Counted from the first letter of the stretch, positions 43,590-56,039 are shown. The stretch is DNA of 64,000 nucleotides from Tahibacter aquaticus (GCF_004363655.1 NZ_SNZH01000025.1:1-64000); one strand, 5' to 3'. Made by a program: numbers and translations. The notes: generated by a model from the sequence alone, not told the origin.

Positions 43590-44835
43590 CGCCGAAAATT
43601 CGCGCATTCTGGCCACGAATGATCCCCGCCTCCGGCAAATGCAGGCGCTCGGCGTCGGCTAACGCCTGCCGCAATAGCGTGAGCATTTCGGGGCGATCCT
43701 CGGGGTGGCCGCGTTTCGCCAGCGTCATCGCCAGCTTTGCGCGCCCGATGAGCAGCGAACGCACATCGCCCAGCCGCTCGAAAAATGGCATTTGTTCCTC
43801 GCGCCGTATGCGCAAGGCCTCCTCCAGCTCGTCCCGCGCCTGCAGGATGTCCGCGATCTGGCCCTGTGTGGTCGCCTGCGCCCGCGCATCGCCCAGCCGC
43901 TCGAACACCGGAAGCTCTTCCTCGCGCCGTAGGCGCAAGGCCTCCTTCAGCTCGCCCCGTGCCTGCAGGTTGTCCGCGATCTGGCCTTTGGCAACAGCCT
44001 ACTCGCCATCGTTTCCGAGCCGTTTCGCCCGTTCGGCAAACACCTGCGCCGTTTCCATGGCGAGCTGTGGATCGCCTGGCCTGCGCACCAGGCAGCAGCG
44101 CGGCGCGCAGCGCTCTCAGCTCAGCGTCGCGGCCAACGAGGTCGCCTGGCGCGGTGGCGAACGGGGCGGAGTCGTCGGCGGCAAGCGGCAGGCGGCCGTT
44201 GCGGGTGCCGCGATACAGCTCGTTGTCGTCGATCCATTCTGCGACCCGGTGCGACCAGCGCCGCGCCCATACCTGTCGCGGGCGCAGCGGCTGTGCCAGG
44301 GGCAGGTCCACATCCACGACCAGCAGGCCGTTGGGATAGCGCTGGTGCTCGTAGAGACAGCCGGCGGCGAAAACGTGCAGGCCGGCCTGCGGGTCGTTCC
44401 AGTGTTCGATCACCGGGTCGTGCTGGTGGCCGTGCAGCAGCAGGTCCAGGCCGTACTCGCCCAGCTGGCGCTGGGTGTCGCGTGCGTCGGCAAGGTCGGT
44501 CGGGGGATGGTGAATCAGGCCGATACGCCAGCCCGGCAATGCCTTGCTGTCGGCACCGGTCAGCAGGCGGCCGATCGGGTCATCGCTGAGCCGCAACTTG
44601 CTGGCGACGTTGTCGTCGCCAGCCAGGCACTGTCGAAACCGATGACGTGTAGCGGTGCGCCGGCGCCGAGGTCCAGCGTGCGGCGGTAGCCGAGGAGGCC
44701 ATGCGGGCTGTGCTGCGGCAACTGATGCGGCAAATTCGCCGCGAGCAGGAAATCGCGATACGCCTGTTGCCGGCGGACGATGGCCTCACGCCATTCCGCG
44801 TCGCAACGGTGTAGCGCGCCAACTAACTCGCCTGA
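43590..44835 (-). pseudogene. Broken phosphoesterase-STAND-TPR gene
   Basis: Read on the minus strand, three frames give parts of one protein. From 44835 comes a calcineurin-like phosphoesterase (REAIVRRQQAYRDFLL, LHVIGFDSAWLA). After a frameshift near 44620 it continues with GWRIGLIHHPPTDL, LDLLLHGHQHDP (metal-site GHQH) and AGCLYEHQRYPNGLLVVDV. It reaches GDLVGRDAELRALRAALLPG (about 44100-44155), the opening of a STAND/AAA NTPase. The NTPase then appears deleted, and a further frame gives TPR units (ALRLRREEELPVFERLGDA, ALRIRREEQMPFFERLGDV) interrupted by a stop at 43999-44001. The original layout, effector-NTPase-TPR, is that of STAND-type defence or signalling proteins. Confidence 0.65.
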
Positions 44836-44873
44836 TCAATGCCAGCTAACTTGATCACGGCTCAGGGCGCAAA

Positions 44874-44895
44874 AAAGGGGGCTTCCGCCCCCTTT
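44874..44895. terminator. Bidirectional Rho-independent terminator
   Basis: AAAGGGGGC and GCCCCCTTT (44874-44895) form a perfect 9-bp stem over a TTCC loop. An A-run on one side and TTTAAATT on the other let it stop transcripts from either direction. It separates the broken STAND gene from the secreted protein gene on the same strand, so it probably terminates the latter. Confidence 0.85.
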
Positions 44896-44983
44896 AAATT
44901 GCCCTGTAGATCAGGCTTCACCCCGGAGCGTCCTGGCTCTCTGGCCAGCCTCCCAGGGAGACACGCTACCCGGCTATCAGATT

Positions 44984-45910
44984 CTAGCGAGGCACCATAC
45001 AGATGGTCTCGTTGTTCTCCGGCTTCCAGTGGCAAACGATCACGCCGCTACCGGACCCCGTTGCACCGTACTGCACGTTAACGCCCAACTGGCGCATGTA
45101 CTCCAGAAAGCGGGCCATGTTGTTTTCATGGCCGGGCGGGTAGTACCACCGGCCAGCGTAGCCTGGGGCGTTCGTCGTCGGGTCCGGCAGGGTCTGGCCG
45201 GTGCCGTCAACGGCGCTATTGGCGACATAGGCGGCCTGCTCATTCAGCGTCGCACGCAGTTTCACAGACGACCCGTCCAAGAAAACAATTTCAATGGTCA
45301 GCACTATGCCGGACGTGAACCCCATCGTGGCGTCCACGTGCCCCAGGATGAAGATGAGCGGCCCAGCTAGCGGGTTGTTTGTCATCTGAAAAATCTGTGG
45401 CGTGCTGGCCAGACGCAGGATTTCGCCGCGCAGCTGCACGTCATACAGGAAGTCATGAGCACTCGGCTGACGCGGCAGGTACGCGGGGAACGACATTGTC
45501 CCGACGTTGGCCGTAATGCTTTGCTTCATCGTCCCGCCAGTTCCCAGCCAAATCTGGCTTAACGCGGAAGCCACGTTAGCCGTCTCGCTGTCAACGGAGA
45601 GTTCTTCTGTCTGGAGGTTGCACCCTGCCGTCACAGATGCCGCATCTGGCCGTCTCGCCTCCGCCGCTGAAACCCCCTCAGTCGAAGGGCCAACGCCGTT
45701 GAGCGAACCGCAGTAGTTGCGATACTTACGGACTGAGCCAGTGGCAGGATTCCAGACCGTATGTGGGCTTGGGCTTGCCCCCAGCGACCGCGCGGTGCTG
45801 TACATCTGTGAGTCGTTACAGTTCACGCATTGCGCTGTAGTCGCGTCCGCTACTTGCGTGCAAACCATTCCTGCGAGGCCCAGCATCCCGGCCAAAAAAA
45901 CGTTGCGCAT
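44984..45910 (-). CDS. Exported protein of unknown function (308 aa)
   Basis: It has a signal peptide at residues 1-23 (MRNVFLAGMLGLAGM...VADA). The mature part starts with a CVNCND motif and later has NYCGSLNG and GCNLQTEEL, suggesting disulfides in the oxidising periplasm or outside. Its C-terminal third contains a WYYPPGHENNMARFLEYMRQ segment and a terminal Cys. AAGGGAGT precedes the ATG. I do not recognise the family. It is lower in GC than the core genes, consistent with acquired DNA. Confidence 0.6.
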   Translation of the reverse strand: MRNVFLAGMLGLAGMVCTQVADATTAQCVNCNDSQMYSTARSLGASPSPHTVWNPATGSVRKYRNYCGSLNGVGPSTEGVSAAEARRPDAASVTAGCNLQTEELSVDSETANVASALSQIWLGTGGTMKQSITANVGTMSFPAYLPRQPSAHDFLYDVQLRGEILRLASTPQIFQMTNNPLAGPLIFILGHVDATMGFTSGIVLTIEIVFLDGSSVKLRATLNEQAAYVANSAVDGTGQTLPDPTTNAPGYAGRWYYPPGHENNMARFLEYMRQLGVNVQYGATGSGSGVIVCHWKPENNETICMVPR

Positions 45911-46005
45911 CAGTCACTCCCTTGGATTTTTCTCCCCTGAACATGTATACGATAGATTGTATGCTGCAGAGGGTGCAAATCATGTGGCGCGCCGATCAGG
46001 TCGTG

Positions 46006-46230
46006 CTATCCGTCTGCAAGCCGAGTCATAAAGATCAACTCCTTGGCAGGCTTAATTTTCCCGCGTCCCGCCATCTGGTAGTTGATCGCTACTGACTGGC
46101 TATCGAAACGGCCGAACACACGGCGCATAAGCGGATGGTCGTTGATGGTGAGGACGAAACGGCCCTGCGCTTTCGCCAGCACGCCGTGGCAAAGTCGTCG
46201 CTCAATCAGCTGTAGTGCAGAATCCGCAGT
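46006..46230 (-). pseudogene. C-terminal fragment of a D12-class DNA adenine methylase
   Basis: The minus-strand frame gives KAQGRFVLTINDHPLMRRVF, then GRFDSQSVAINYQMAGRGK and KPAKELIF before a stop at 46006-46008. This matches the end of Dam/D12 N6-adenine methyltransferases (G-+-F-hhS-hNDxP-hR-x-hF ... GRGK ... ELhI). The catalytic DPPY and SAM motifs are absent upstream. It is likely a prophage or island relic. Confidence 0.55.
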
Positions 46231-46525
46231 CGCTTGGTCATGTCACGCCCCCTGTGCGTGCGGCAAGTATGCCGAAGGCCGCAAAGACCACAAGCGCACA
46301 GAGGTCCGCGAAGGGGGCTGTTTCGAGTGACGCCAACTGCCTGCGACGCGTGGGACGAAGACCTGGCCGCATCGAATCACGCGCGGTGAGGCGCCGACCG
46401 AAACCTTGCACGCTACGGATACAAGCACGGCCCCTGGTTCGGGAACCTGTCAGCCGGTATGGGCAGGTGAAGCGCTTACAGCAAGCGCCAATCAAACCTG
46501 ACCTCGTGCTGTGCAATGAGCCCCG

Positions 46526-46978
46526 TCAGCATCCGTATCGTTCGCTGTAAGTCAGGTCCTGCCGCGGAACCTTGAACTTCGTATCGGAGATTTCCAGTGA
46601 AAAATCCGCAGCGCCGAACTCGATGACGACGCTCTCGCGATCGTTGGTGATGATTTTCCATAGGTAGTATTCAGCCACTCGGAGCGGCGTCTCGACGGGC
46701 GTCCTTTCGATACTGAGGATGAAGATTTGCCCCATCGTTGAACCATAGTTCCCCGTGCCGCCGCGGAGGGCGATATGGGTGTCGGTGACGTGATGAAAAC
46801 GAAGTGTCGCCCTGGCGACTTCGAAAATGGCTTCGCTTTCATCGACACACGTTGGCCACTGCGTGATGTGGTCAATATCGAATTCGAGTTCTGAGCGGAA
46901 GTCGTCGTCTATCAGTCGAAACCCATGAATTCGGTTGTCGTGAAAGTCGTCGAAAATCCGTTTGTCTGTTGTATTCAT
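46526..46978 (-). CDS. Orphan protein, possibly immunity-like (150 aa)
   Basis: This soluble acidic protein has no signal. It begins MNTTDKRIFDDFHDNRIHGF, then RSELEFDIDHITQWP, and has alternating strands (ATLRFHHVTDTHIAL, SVVIEFGAADFSLEI). The 'D.fHD..i.g......l.lDIDyI..W' opening resembles small single-domain proteins often found as immunity or orphan genes in accessory loci, but I cannot name a family. It is isolated, with no toxin beside it. Base composition is lower in GC than neighbours. Confidence 0.5.
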   Translation of the reverse strand: MNTTDKRIFDDFHDNRIHGFRLIDDDFRSELEFDIDHITQWPTCVDESEAIFEVARATLRFHHVTDTHIALRGGTGNYGSTMGQIFILSIERTPVETPLRVAEYYLWKIITNDRESVVIEFGAADFSLEISDTKFKVPRQDLTYSERYGC

Positions 46979-47322
46979 TGATTTCTACCCTGTGGTATTC
47001 CGGCAGCGTTGTTCGCGATGTCTCGTCGGCCGTGCTGCCGAGATTTGTTTCCTTGGCCGGCCAACCGGGGGCTACGCCGGCACCCGCCGAGCGGGTGCTT
47101 GGACATGTTCAACTTCTCGCCAAGGCTGAAGTGCGACAGTGCGACTCTGCGTTCATTCGCACGATCTCGCCAGCACAGTGTGCCGGTTCGGCCGTCATTC
47201 TGCGAACCGGGCCGATGCCTCGGCAAAAGGGACAAATCCATACTCTTGACGCTGCTCGCACCGAGGACAACAATCCGCGCGTTGCCGCCCATTCGGCAAC
47301 CGGGTTTAGCAGCCCGATCCAA
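46979..47322. other. Upstream part of the structured leader region
   Basis: No convincing gene. GTTGCCG and CGGCAAC (47281-47300) form a perfect 7-bp hairpin with a 6-nt loop. It leads into the attenuator-like structures that follow. Confidence 0.4.
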
Positions 47323-47359
47323 GACGCACTCCGCGTCGCACTCTTTCGGCGCTTTTTTT
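47323..47359 (+). promoter_or_regulatory. Attenuator-like pair of mutually exclusive hairpins
   Basis: GACGC-ACTCC-GCGTC (47323-47337) is a hairpin whose 3' arm is also the 5' arm of a terminator: GCGTCG (47333-47338) with CGGCGC (47347-47352, one G-U pair) followed by seven T. Only one can form. The ACTCC loop is complementary to the GGAGT ribosome binding site at 47509-47513 of the downstream leader ORF. Confidence 0.5.
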
Positions 47360-47401
47360 ATGCCCGGAATTCGTGCGCCGTCGTCTGCCGATTTCTGGCG
47401 G

Positions 47402-47513
47402 CGGTGTGTGGGGAGCCGCAAGGCTCGCCGGTCTTGACCGGTCTGCTAACCCGCACACCGTTCGCCACCCTTTTTTTTCGCCGTTCCGGGTGGCGACTCC
47501 ACGCAAAGGGAGT
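47402..47513 (+). ncRNA. Three-way-junction RNA (C4-antisense-like) and leader hairpins
   Basis: An 11-bp closing stem (47402-47412 with 47450-47460, one G-U) encloses two hairpins: GAGCC-GCAA-GGCTC (47413-47426, GNRA loop) and CCGGT-CTTG-ACCGG (47428-47441). A junction strand TCTGCTAA joins them. Next come a 9-bp stem TCGCCACCC/GGGTGGCGA (47462-47496) and ACTCC/GGAGT (47496-47513), which sequesters the GGGAG ribosome binding site. The 'GCCGG...CCGGT.TGCTAACCC' core reminds me of the C4 antisense RNA of phages P1/P7 and related bacterial leaders. That comparison is from memory. Confidence 0.55.
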
Positions 47514-47518
47514 TGTCC

Positions 47519-47617
47519 ATGGATAGTCGGTATGTGTGTTTTGGCGCCGGGCGTTCGTCCGGTTGCTGCGTCCGCGTCGGTCGCGTTGGTCCCTGGAGTG
47601 GGAGGCGCGCGCCATGA
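47519..47617 (+). CDS. Short leader ORF (32 aa) coupled to the next gene
   Basis: The ATG at 47519 lies 6 bases after AGGGAG. The peptide MDSRYVCFGAGRSSGCCVRV and 12 more residues is Cys/Arg/Gly-rich. Its TGA overlaps the next ATG (ATGA), the usual signature of translational coupling. It is probably a regulatory leader rather than a functional protein. The ribosome binding site can be hidden in a hairpin. Confidence 0.45.
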   Translation: MDSRYVCFGAGRSSGCCVRVGRVGPWSGRRAP

Positions 47618-47892
47618 CTTGCTACGGTTCGTTCCATCCGCTGCGTCGTGATATCGCGACGGCAGAGCCGGTGATGTTCGCCTATGTGTTGGATACCCGC
47701 GCGCAGCGCGAGGCCTTGCAGGAGGAAATGCTGGTCCGCATTGCGGCCATCCAGGAACTCAGCGAAACCATCGCATCGGCGCAGCTGGATTCGCCCGGTG
47801 CGCGCTCGCACGGCGGCATTCTCGACGCCGTGGCGATTCTCTCGCGCGACGTGCGCGGGTTGATGGAAGCCAGTTTCCACCCGGGGCCGTAA
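47614..47892 (+). CDS. Small orphan protein behind the structured leader (92 aa)
   Basis: The start overlaps the leader ORF stop, and GGGAGG lies about 9 bases upstream. The product is a soluble, mainly helical protein (TRAQREALQEEMLVRIAAIQ, GGILDAVAILSRDVRGLMEA). I do not recognise it with confidence. Small genes of the DUF3077/DUF6124 sort in Pseudomonas and Xanthomonadales follow comparable leaders, as far as I recall, and have similar helical ends. Confidence 0.5.
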   Translation: MTCYGSFHPLRRDIATAEPVMFAYVLDTRAQREALQEEMLVRIAAIQELSETIASAQLDSPGARSHGGILDAVAILSRDVRGLMEASFHPGP

Positions 47893-48050
47893 GCCCCCTC
47901 CGCTGCCGGGGCGGCGTTGCGCCGCTCCGGCGTTGGTCGAACACAAAAAGTCAGACAGCCCCAGATACCTCCGTTGGCGGGGCGCTGCTGACGCGCATTC
48001 CGCCAGGTTCCGCGCTTCTCGCCACGGCGACCCGGTCGAATGCCGCTGCG

Positions 48051-48302
48051 GAGCAGTAGAAACCGCCTCCGTTGAACAAAAAAGTTGCAACCACCCGGTC
48101 GAACGTCTTTCCGGAGCAGTAGAAACCGCTTCGGTTGAACAAAAAAGTCGCAACCACCCAGTCGAAAGTCCTTCCGGAGCAGTAGAAACCGCTTCCGTTG
48201 GACAAAAAAGTCGCAACGACCCCGTCGAGAGTCCTTCCGGGGTAGTGGAAACCGCTTCGGTTGGACAAAAAAGTCGCAACGACCCGGTAGAAAGTCCTTC
48301 CG
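48051..48302. repeat. 63-bp tandem repeat, four units plus degenerate flanks
   Basis: Four 63-bp units start at 48051, 48114, 48177 and 48240. Each carries GTAGAAACCGCTTCGGTTG (an AACCG/CGGTT mini-hairpin), an A6 run (AACAAAAAAGTCGCAAC) and CGGTCGAAAGTCCTTCCGG-like sequence. Because 63 is divisible by three and the unit lacks stops, frames on both strands stay open, including a 129-aa frame at 47933-48322. A degenerate relative of the A-run segment occurs near 47938. No variable spacers are present. Confidence 0.85.
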
Positions 48303-48602
48303 ACCCGGTCAGCAGCCGGTAGTCAGGCGCCCTGGGGTGGTCGCAAAACCACTGTTCGGGGTAGCGAAACGGCGCCGGCCGGCCCGTGCTCCGGCGCAGC
48401 CCCGCCGGGCGCCGCGGCGGCGGCGGTGGGCGAGGGGAGCCCTGGCGACGGCGGTGCCCCTGCCGGCGGCAGCCGGATTGCGCTGCCTGCGCGAGCGCTG
48501 CCGATCGCGGCGTCGGCAGGGACGTGCCCCGGCGCTTATCCCGTTGTGCCAACCCCGGGCGCGGTCGAGAATGGGCGTTTTCCGCTGCGGGCTTCCGATG
48601 CC

Positions 48603-49424
48603 ATGACCACCGACGCCGCCCCGATCCGCCTCGCCGTCTACGGCGCGGGTGGCCGCATGGGCCAGGCCGTGCTGCGCGCGGCGCAGGACTGTGCCGACGT
48701 GTGCATCGCGGCCGCGCTGGTGCGGGCCGGTTCGGGGCTGGCGGGGACGCCGTTGCCGCCGTTGCCGCCGCTGTCGGCAGGCGCTGCGGGCGAGGGCGAA
48801 TTCGTCATCGCGCCGCCGGCCGGCACGCTGCTGGAGGTCGTGATCGATTTCAGCGGCGTGCAGGGTTTCGATGCGGCGCTGGCGCTGGCGCTGCAGCACC
48901 GTGCCGCGCTGGTCAGCGGCACGACCGGCCTGGACGCGGCGCAGCACGTGGCACTGGACCGGGCGGCCGAACAGATTCCGGTGCTGTGGGCCTCGAATTT
49001 CAGCCTCGGCGTCGCGCTGATGCAGCGTTTTGCGCGCATGGCGGCGAAGGTGTTGCCGGACTGGGATTGCGAGATCGTCGAGATGCATCACCGGCGCAAG
49101 CGCGATGCGCCCTCGGGCACGGCCTTGAGCCTGGGCGAAGCGGTGGCGCAAGGCCGTGGCGTTGGGCTGGCTGAGGTCGCCGTACACGGGCGCAGCGGGC
49201 TGACCGGCGCGCGGCCGGCGGGGCAGATTGGTTTTCATGCGCTGCGCGGCGGCGATGTGATCGGCGATCACACGGTGCTGTTCGCCAGCGATGACGAACG
49301 CCTGGAGTTGACGCACCGTGCCGCCAGTCGCGATCTGTTTGCGCGCGGCGCGCTGCGGGCGGCGCGCCGGCTGGCCCGGGCGCAGCCGGGGCGCTACGGC
49401 ATGGACGACGTGCTCGGCGAGTGA
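48603..49424 (+). CDS. dapB: 4-hydroxy-tetrahydrodipicolinate reductase
   Basis: This 273-aa NAD(P)H enzyme acts in lysine and diaminopimelate synthesis. The nucleotide site is VYGAGGRMGQAV. Further motifs are SGTTGLD, SNFSLGVALM and the catalytic EMHHRRKRDAPSGTAL block. The frame is open upstream to 48426, but that extension is compositionally unlike DapB, and the ATG at 48603 gives the normal start. The 300 bp between the 63-bp repeats and this start hold no other gene. It leads towards carA-carB, as in many Xanthomonadales. Confidence 0.93.
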   Translation: MTTDAAPIRLAVYGAGGRMGQAVLRAAQDCADVCIAAALVRAGSGLAGTPLPPLPPLSAGAAGEGEFVIAPPAGTLLEVVIDFSGVQGFDAALALALQHRAALVSGTTGLDAAQHVALDRAAEQIPVLWASNFSLGVALMQRFARMAAKVLPDWDCEIVEMHHRRKRDAPSGTALSLGEAVAQGRGVGLAEVAVHGRSGLTGARPAGQIGFHALRGGDVIGDHTVLFASDDERLELTHRAASRDLFARGALRAARRLARAQPGRYGMDDVLGE

Positions 49425-49608
49425 GACGGCCATGCCGCGGCGATGGCCGCGAAAGCGGCGCCGCCGGCAGGTCTTATGCCATTGGCGCGACCTTGGTCGA
49501 CCTCGCAACGGTGGACACCCGCGCCGCCGGCCCCTAAAATCGCGCCTCGCCTCGATTCCCTTTCTGCCCGAATCCACGGACTGGTAGAGCCAGCCCGCGG
49601 GTTTTCGC

Positions 49609-49631
49609 GCACCTGATATACGGCCAGGTGC
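49609..49631 (+). promoter_or_regulatory. Hairpin in the carA leader
   Basis: GCACCTG (49609-49615) and CAGGTGC (49625-49631) form a perfect 7-bp stem with a 9-nt loop, 26 bases before the carA start. It lacks a T-run. A regulatory role in pyrimidine/arginine control is possible but unproven. Confidence 0.3.
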
Positions 49632-49657
49632 CGGGCCACTACCCATAAGGCGACCGC

Positions 49658-50797
<1,140 letters not shown>

Positions 50798-50808
50798 AGG
50801 GCAGGATC

Positions 50809-51136
50809 ATGAGCCTGTTTCTGCAATGGCGCCGCCGCGCGGTGCTGGCCGGCCTGAGCCTGATGCTGGCGGCCAGCGCCGCCGCCGCGGCGCAGGGCCG
50901 CGTGCGCGTGGTCGAAGTGGTCAGCTACGAGCAGCTCGGCGGCCACGTCGGCGAGGAGATCGTGGTACGCACGACCCTGGGCTCGCGCCGGTCCGGCACC
51001 CTGGTGCGCTATACGCGCACCGCCCTGCGCCTGAAGCTCGACTCCCGCGACGGCGGGGTAGAACTCGATATTCCTTCCAGCTCGGTGCGCGACATCGAAG
51101 TCGCGAGCGAATCCGACACTACGCCCGGAGGCGACA

Positions 51137-51153
<17 letters not shown>
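50809..51153 (+). CDS. Exported small protein between carA and carB
   Basis: This 114-aa protein has a basic N-terminus and a signal-like hydrophobic stretch ([20 protein letters not shown]). The mature part reads [20 protein letters not shown] and [18 protein letters not shown], an Sm-like beta-barrel pattern, and ends in Ser/Thr-rich linker plus SAKKN. It overlaps carB by 17 bases, so it is embedded in the car operon. No role in carbamoyl phosphate synthesis is known to me; it may be a lineage-specific passenger. Confidence 0.65.
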
Positions 51154-54360
<3,207 letters not shown>

Positions 54361-54364
<4 letters not shown>

Positions 54365-54837
54365 AGCGACCGCCACTGACCCTGAAAGGCGCCGAGCGCC
54401 TGCGCGACGAGCTGGAAAAACTCAAGACCGTCGACCGTCCGCGCATCATCGAAGCCATTGCCGAGGCGCGTGCCCACGGCGACCTGAAGGAAAACGCCGA
54501 ATACCATGCCGCGCGCGAGCAGCAGGGTTTCGTCGAAGGCCGCATCCAGGAAATGGAAGCGACCCTGAGCTATGCCGAAGTCATCGACGTGGCCAAGCTC
54601 GGCGCCGGCACGCGCATCGTGTTCGGTGCCACGGTAGACCTGGAAGACGAAGACTCGGGCGACAAGGTCACCTATCAGATCGTCGGCGACATCGAGGCCG
54701 ACATCAAACAGCGCCTGATCGCCGTCAGCTCGCCGATCGCGCGGGCGCTGATCGGCAAGAGCCAGGGCGACGCGTTCGAGTTCCAGGCGCCGAATGGCCT
54801 GAAGCGCTACGAGATTATGGCGGTCCGCTACGATTGA
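54361..54837 (+). CDS. greA: Transcript cleavage factor GreA
   Basis: This 158-aa protein rescues arrested RNA polymerase. An N-terminal coiled-coil carries the acidic tip ([20 protein letters not shown]), and the C-terminal FKBP-like domain has [13 protein letters not shown] and [18 protein letters not shown] overlap with carB makes coupled translation likely. Confidence 0.95.
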
Positions 54838-54896
54838 GCCGCACCTGAAGCGGCGGCGGGCGCGAGTGGGTCGCAGGTGAATGAGCGGCGTAGGGT

Positions 54897-55048
54897 GGGG
54901 TAGGCCGCAGGCGCACCCCACCATCCCCGTGTCTTACCCACGAAGAACCCGTGCCGGAGGCGTTTTCCGGCGCGCCCCGGGCTTCCTCCGGCAGGGGCTT
55001 TTTGCGGCGGAAATACCGGCGCGGTGGGGTGCGCCTGCGGCCTGCCCC
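54897..55048. repeat. Palindromic intergenic element with 26-bp inverted ends
   Basis: The arms at 54897-54922 and 55023-55048 are complementary over 26 bp with one mismatch; 20 bp are perfect (GGCCGCAGGCGCACCCCACC with its reverse complement). The 100-bp core contains further short GCCGGAG/CTCCGGC pairing. The 'GTAGGGTGGGGTAGG...' border resembles palindromic repetitive elements scattered in Xanthomonadales genomes. It fills the greA-rpfE gap and could also terminate greA transcripts. Confidence 0.65.
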
Positions 55049-55094
55049 AGGCCACGTTTCGCTAGGCGTTGGCGGTTCGGTGTACAACTAGGCC

Positions 55095-56039
55095 ATGAAC
55101 ACACTCACCCTGCTTTTGCCGCCGCGCCCGCGCCTCGCCGCCGATGCGGCGCTGGCCTCCGGTCCGATCGCGCGCTGGCTCAGCCGCGGCGATGCGGGTC
55201 CGACCGCTGCGGTCGGTCGTGAAATTGCCATTCGTGAACTTTTCCAATTTGCCGGCACGAGTGTGCCGGTGGCCGCACTGACGCGCGAGGCCGACTGCGG
55301 CGATGCCGCCGGCAGCACCTGGCTGCGCGCCGACCCGGCCCATGTGCGTGCCGACATGGCGACGGCGCGCCTGCTGGCCTGCGGCGATCTGGGCCTGAGC
55401 AGCGCCGACTGCCAGGAACTGCTGCGGCCATTGAAGCCGCTGTTCGGCGACAGCGGTTTTCCCATCGATGCACCGCAGCCGTCGCGCTGGTACCTGCGCG
55501 CGCCGGCCGGGGCCAAGCTGCCGGCGTTCGTGCCGCCGGAACGCGCGCTCGGCGATGATCTGCGTTTGCACCTGCCCGAAGGCAACGACGGCAAGCGCTG
55601 GCGCAGCCTGCTCAACGAAGCGCAGATCGTGCTGCACAACCATCCGCTCAACCAGCAGCGCGTCGCCCGCGGCCAGCTGCCGGTCAACAGCCTGTGGTTC
55701 TGGGGCGCCGGCAGCCTGCCCGAATGGGTGCGCAGCGACGCCCAGCGCGTGCTGACGCGCGATGCGACCCTGGCCGCGCTGGCGGCACGGGCCCAGTGCG
55801 CCGTGCTGCTGCCGCAGGCGGATGGATTGGCCGGTTTCAGCGGACATAGCGTGCTCGATCTGGACGACGCGCAAGGGCTGGCCGAACTATCCGCGCCGTG
55901 GCTGCCGCTGGTCGAAAAAGCCCTGGCAGCGAAGAAGATCGACCAACTGCGCCTGCTGCTGCCCAGCGGCGAACGCGCTGTGTACAAGCTTTCGCACCGC
56001 TGGCGTTTCTGGCGTCCGCCGCAGGCGTTGCGCGCATGA
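55095..56039 (+). CDS. rpfE: RpfE-like regulatory/phosphoglycerate mutase-related protein
   Basis: The product (314 aa) is named from its position between greA and recJ-prfB, the place of rpfE in Xanthomonas, and from blocks such as LTREADCGDAAGSTWLRADP, VRADMATARL, LHNHPLNQQRVARGQLPVNS-LWFWGAG and SHRWRFWRPP, which are typical of that family. RpfE lies in the regulation-of-pathogenicity-factors region; its biochemical role is unclear, though it shares a motif with cofactor-independent phosphoglycerate mutases. It overlaps recJ by 4 bases. Confidence 0.72.
   Translation: MNTLTLLLPPRPRLAADAALASGPIARWLSRGDAGPTAAVGREIAIRELFQFAGTSVPVAALTREADCGDAAGSTWLRADPAHVRADMATARLLACGDLGLSSADCQELLRPLKPLFGDSGFPIDAPQPSRWYLRAPAGAKLPAFVPPERALGDDLRLHLPEGNDGKRWRSLLNEAQIVLHNHPLNQQRVARGQLPVNSLWFWGAGSLPEWVRSDAQRVLTRDATLAALAARAQCAVLLPQADGLAGFSGHSVLDLDDAQGLAELSAPWLPLVEKALAAKKIDQLRLLLPSGERAVYKLSHRWRFWRPPQALRA

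Noticed and set aside
48051-48302. 63-bp repeats considered as CRISPR
   Set aside because: The whole 63 bp is repeated, so there are no unique spacers.
47933-48322. A 129-aa frame through the 63-bp repeats called as a gene
   Set aside because: Opposite-strand frames are equally open, there is no clear ribosome site, and low-complexity repeats explain the openness. Kept as a repeat and a finding only.
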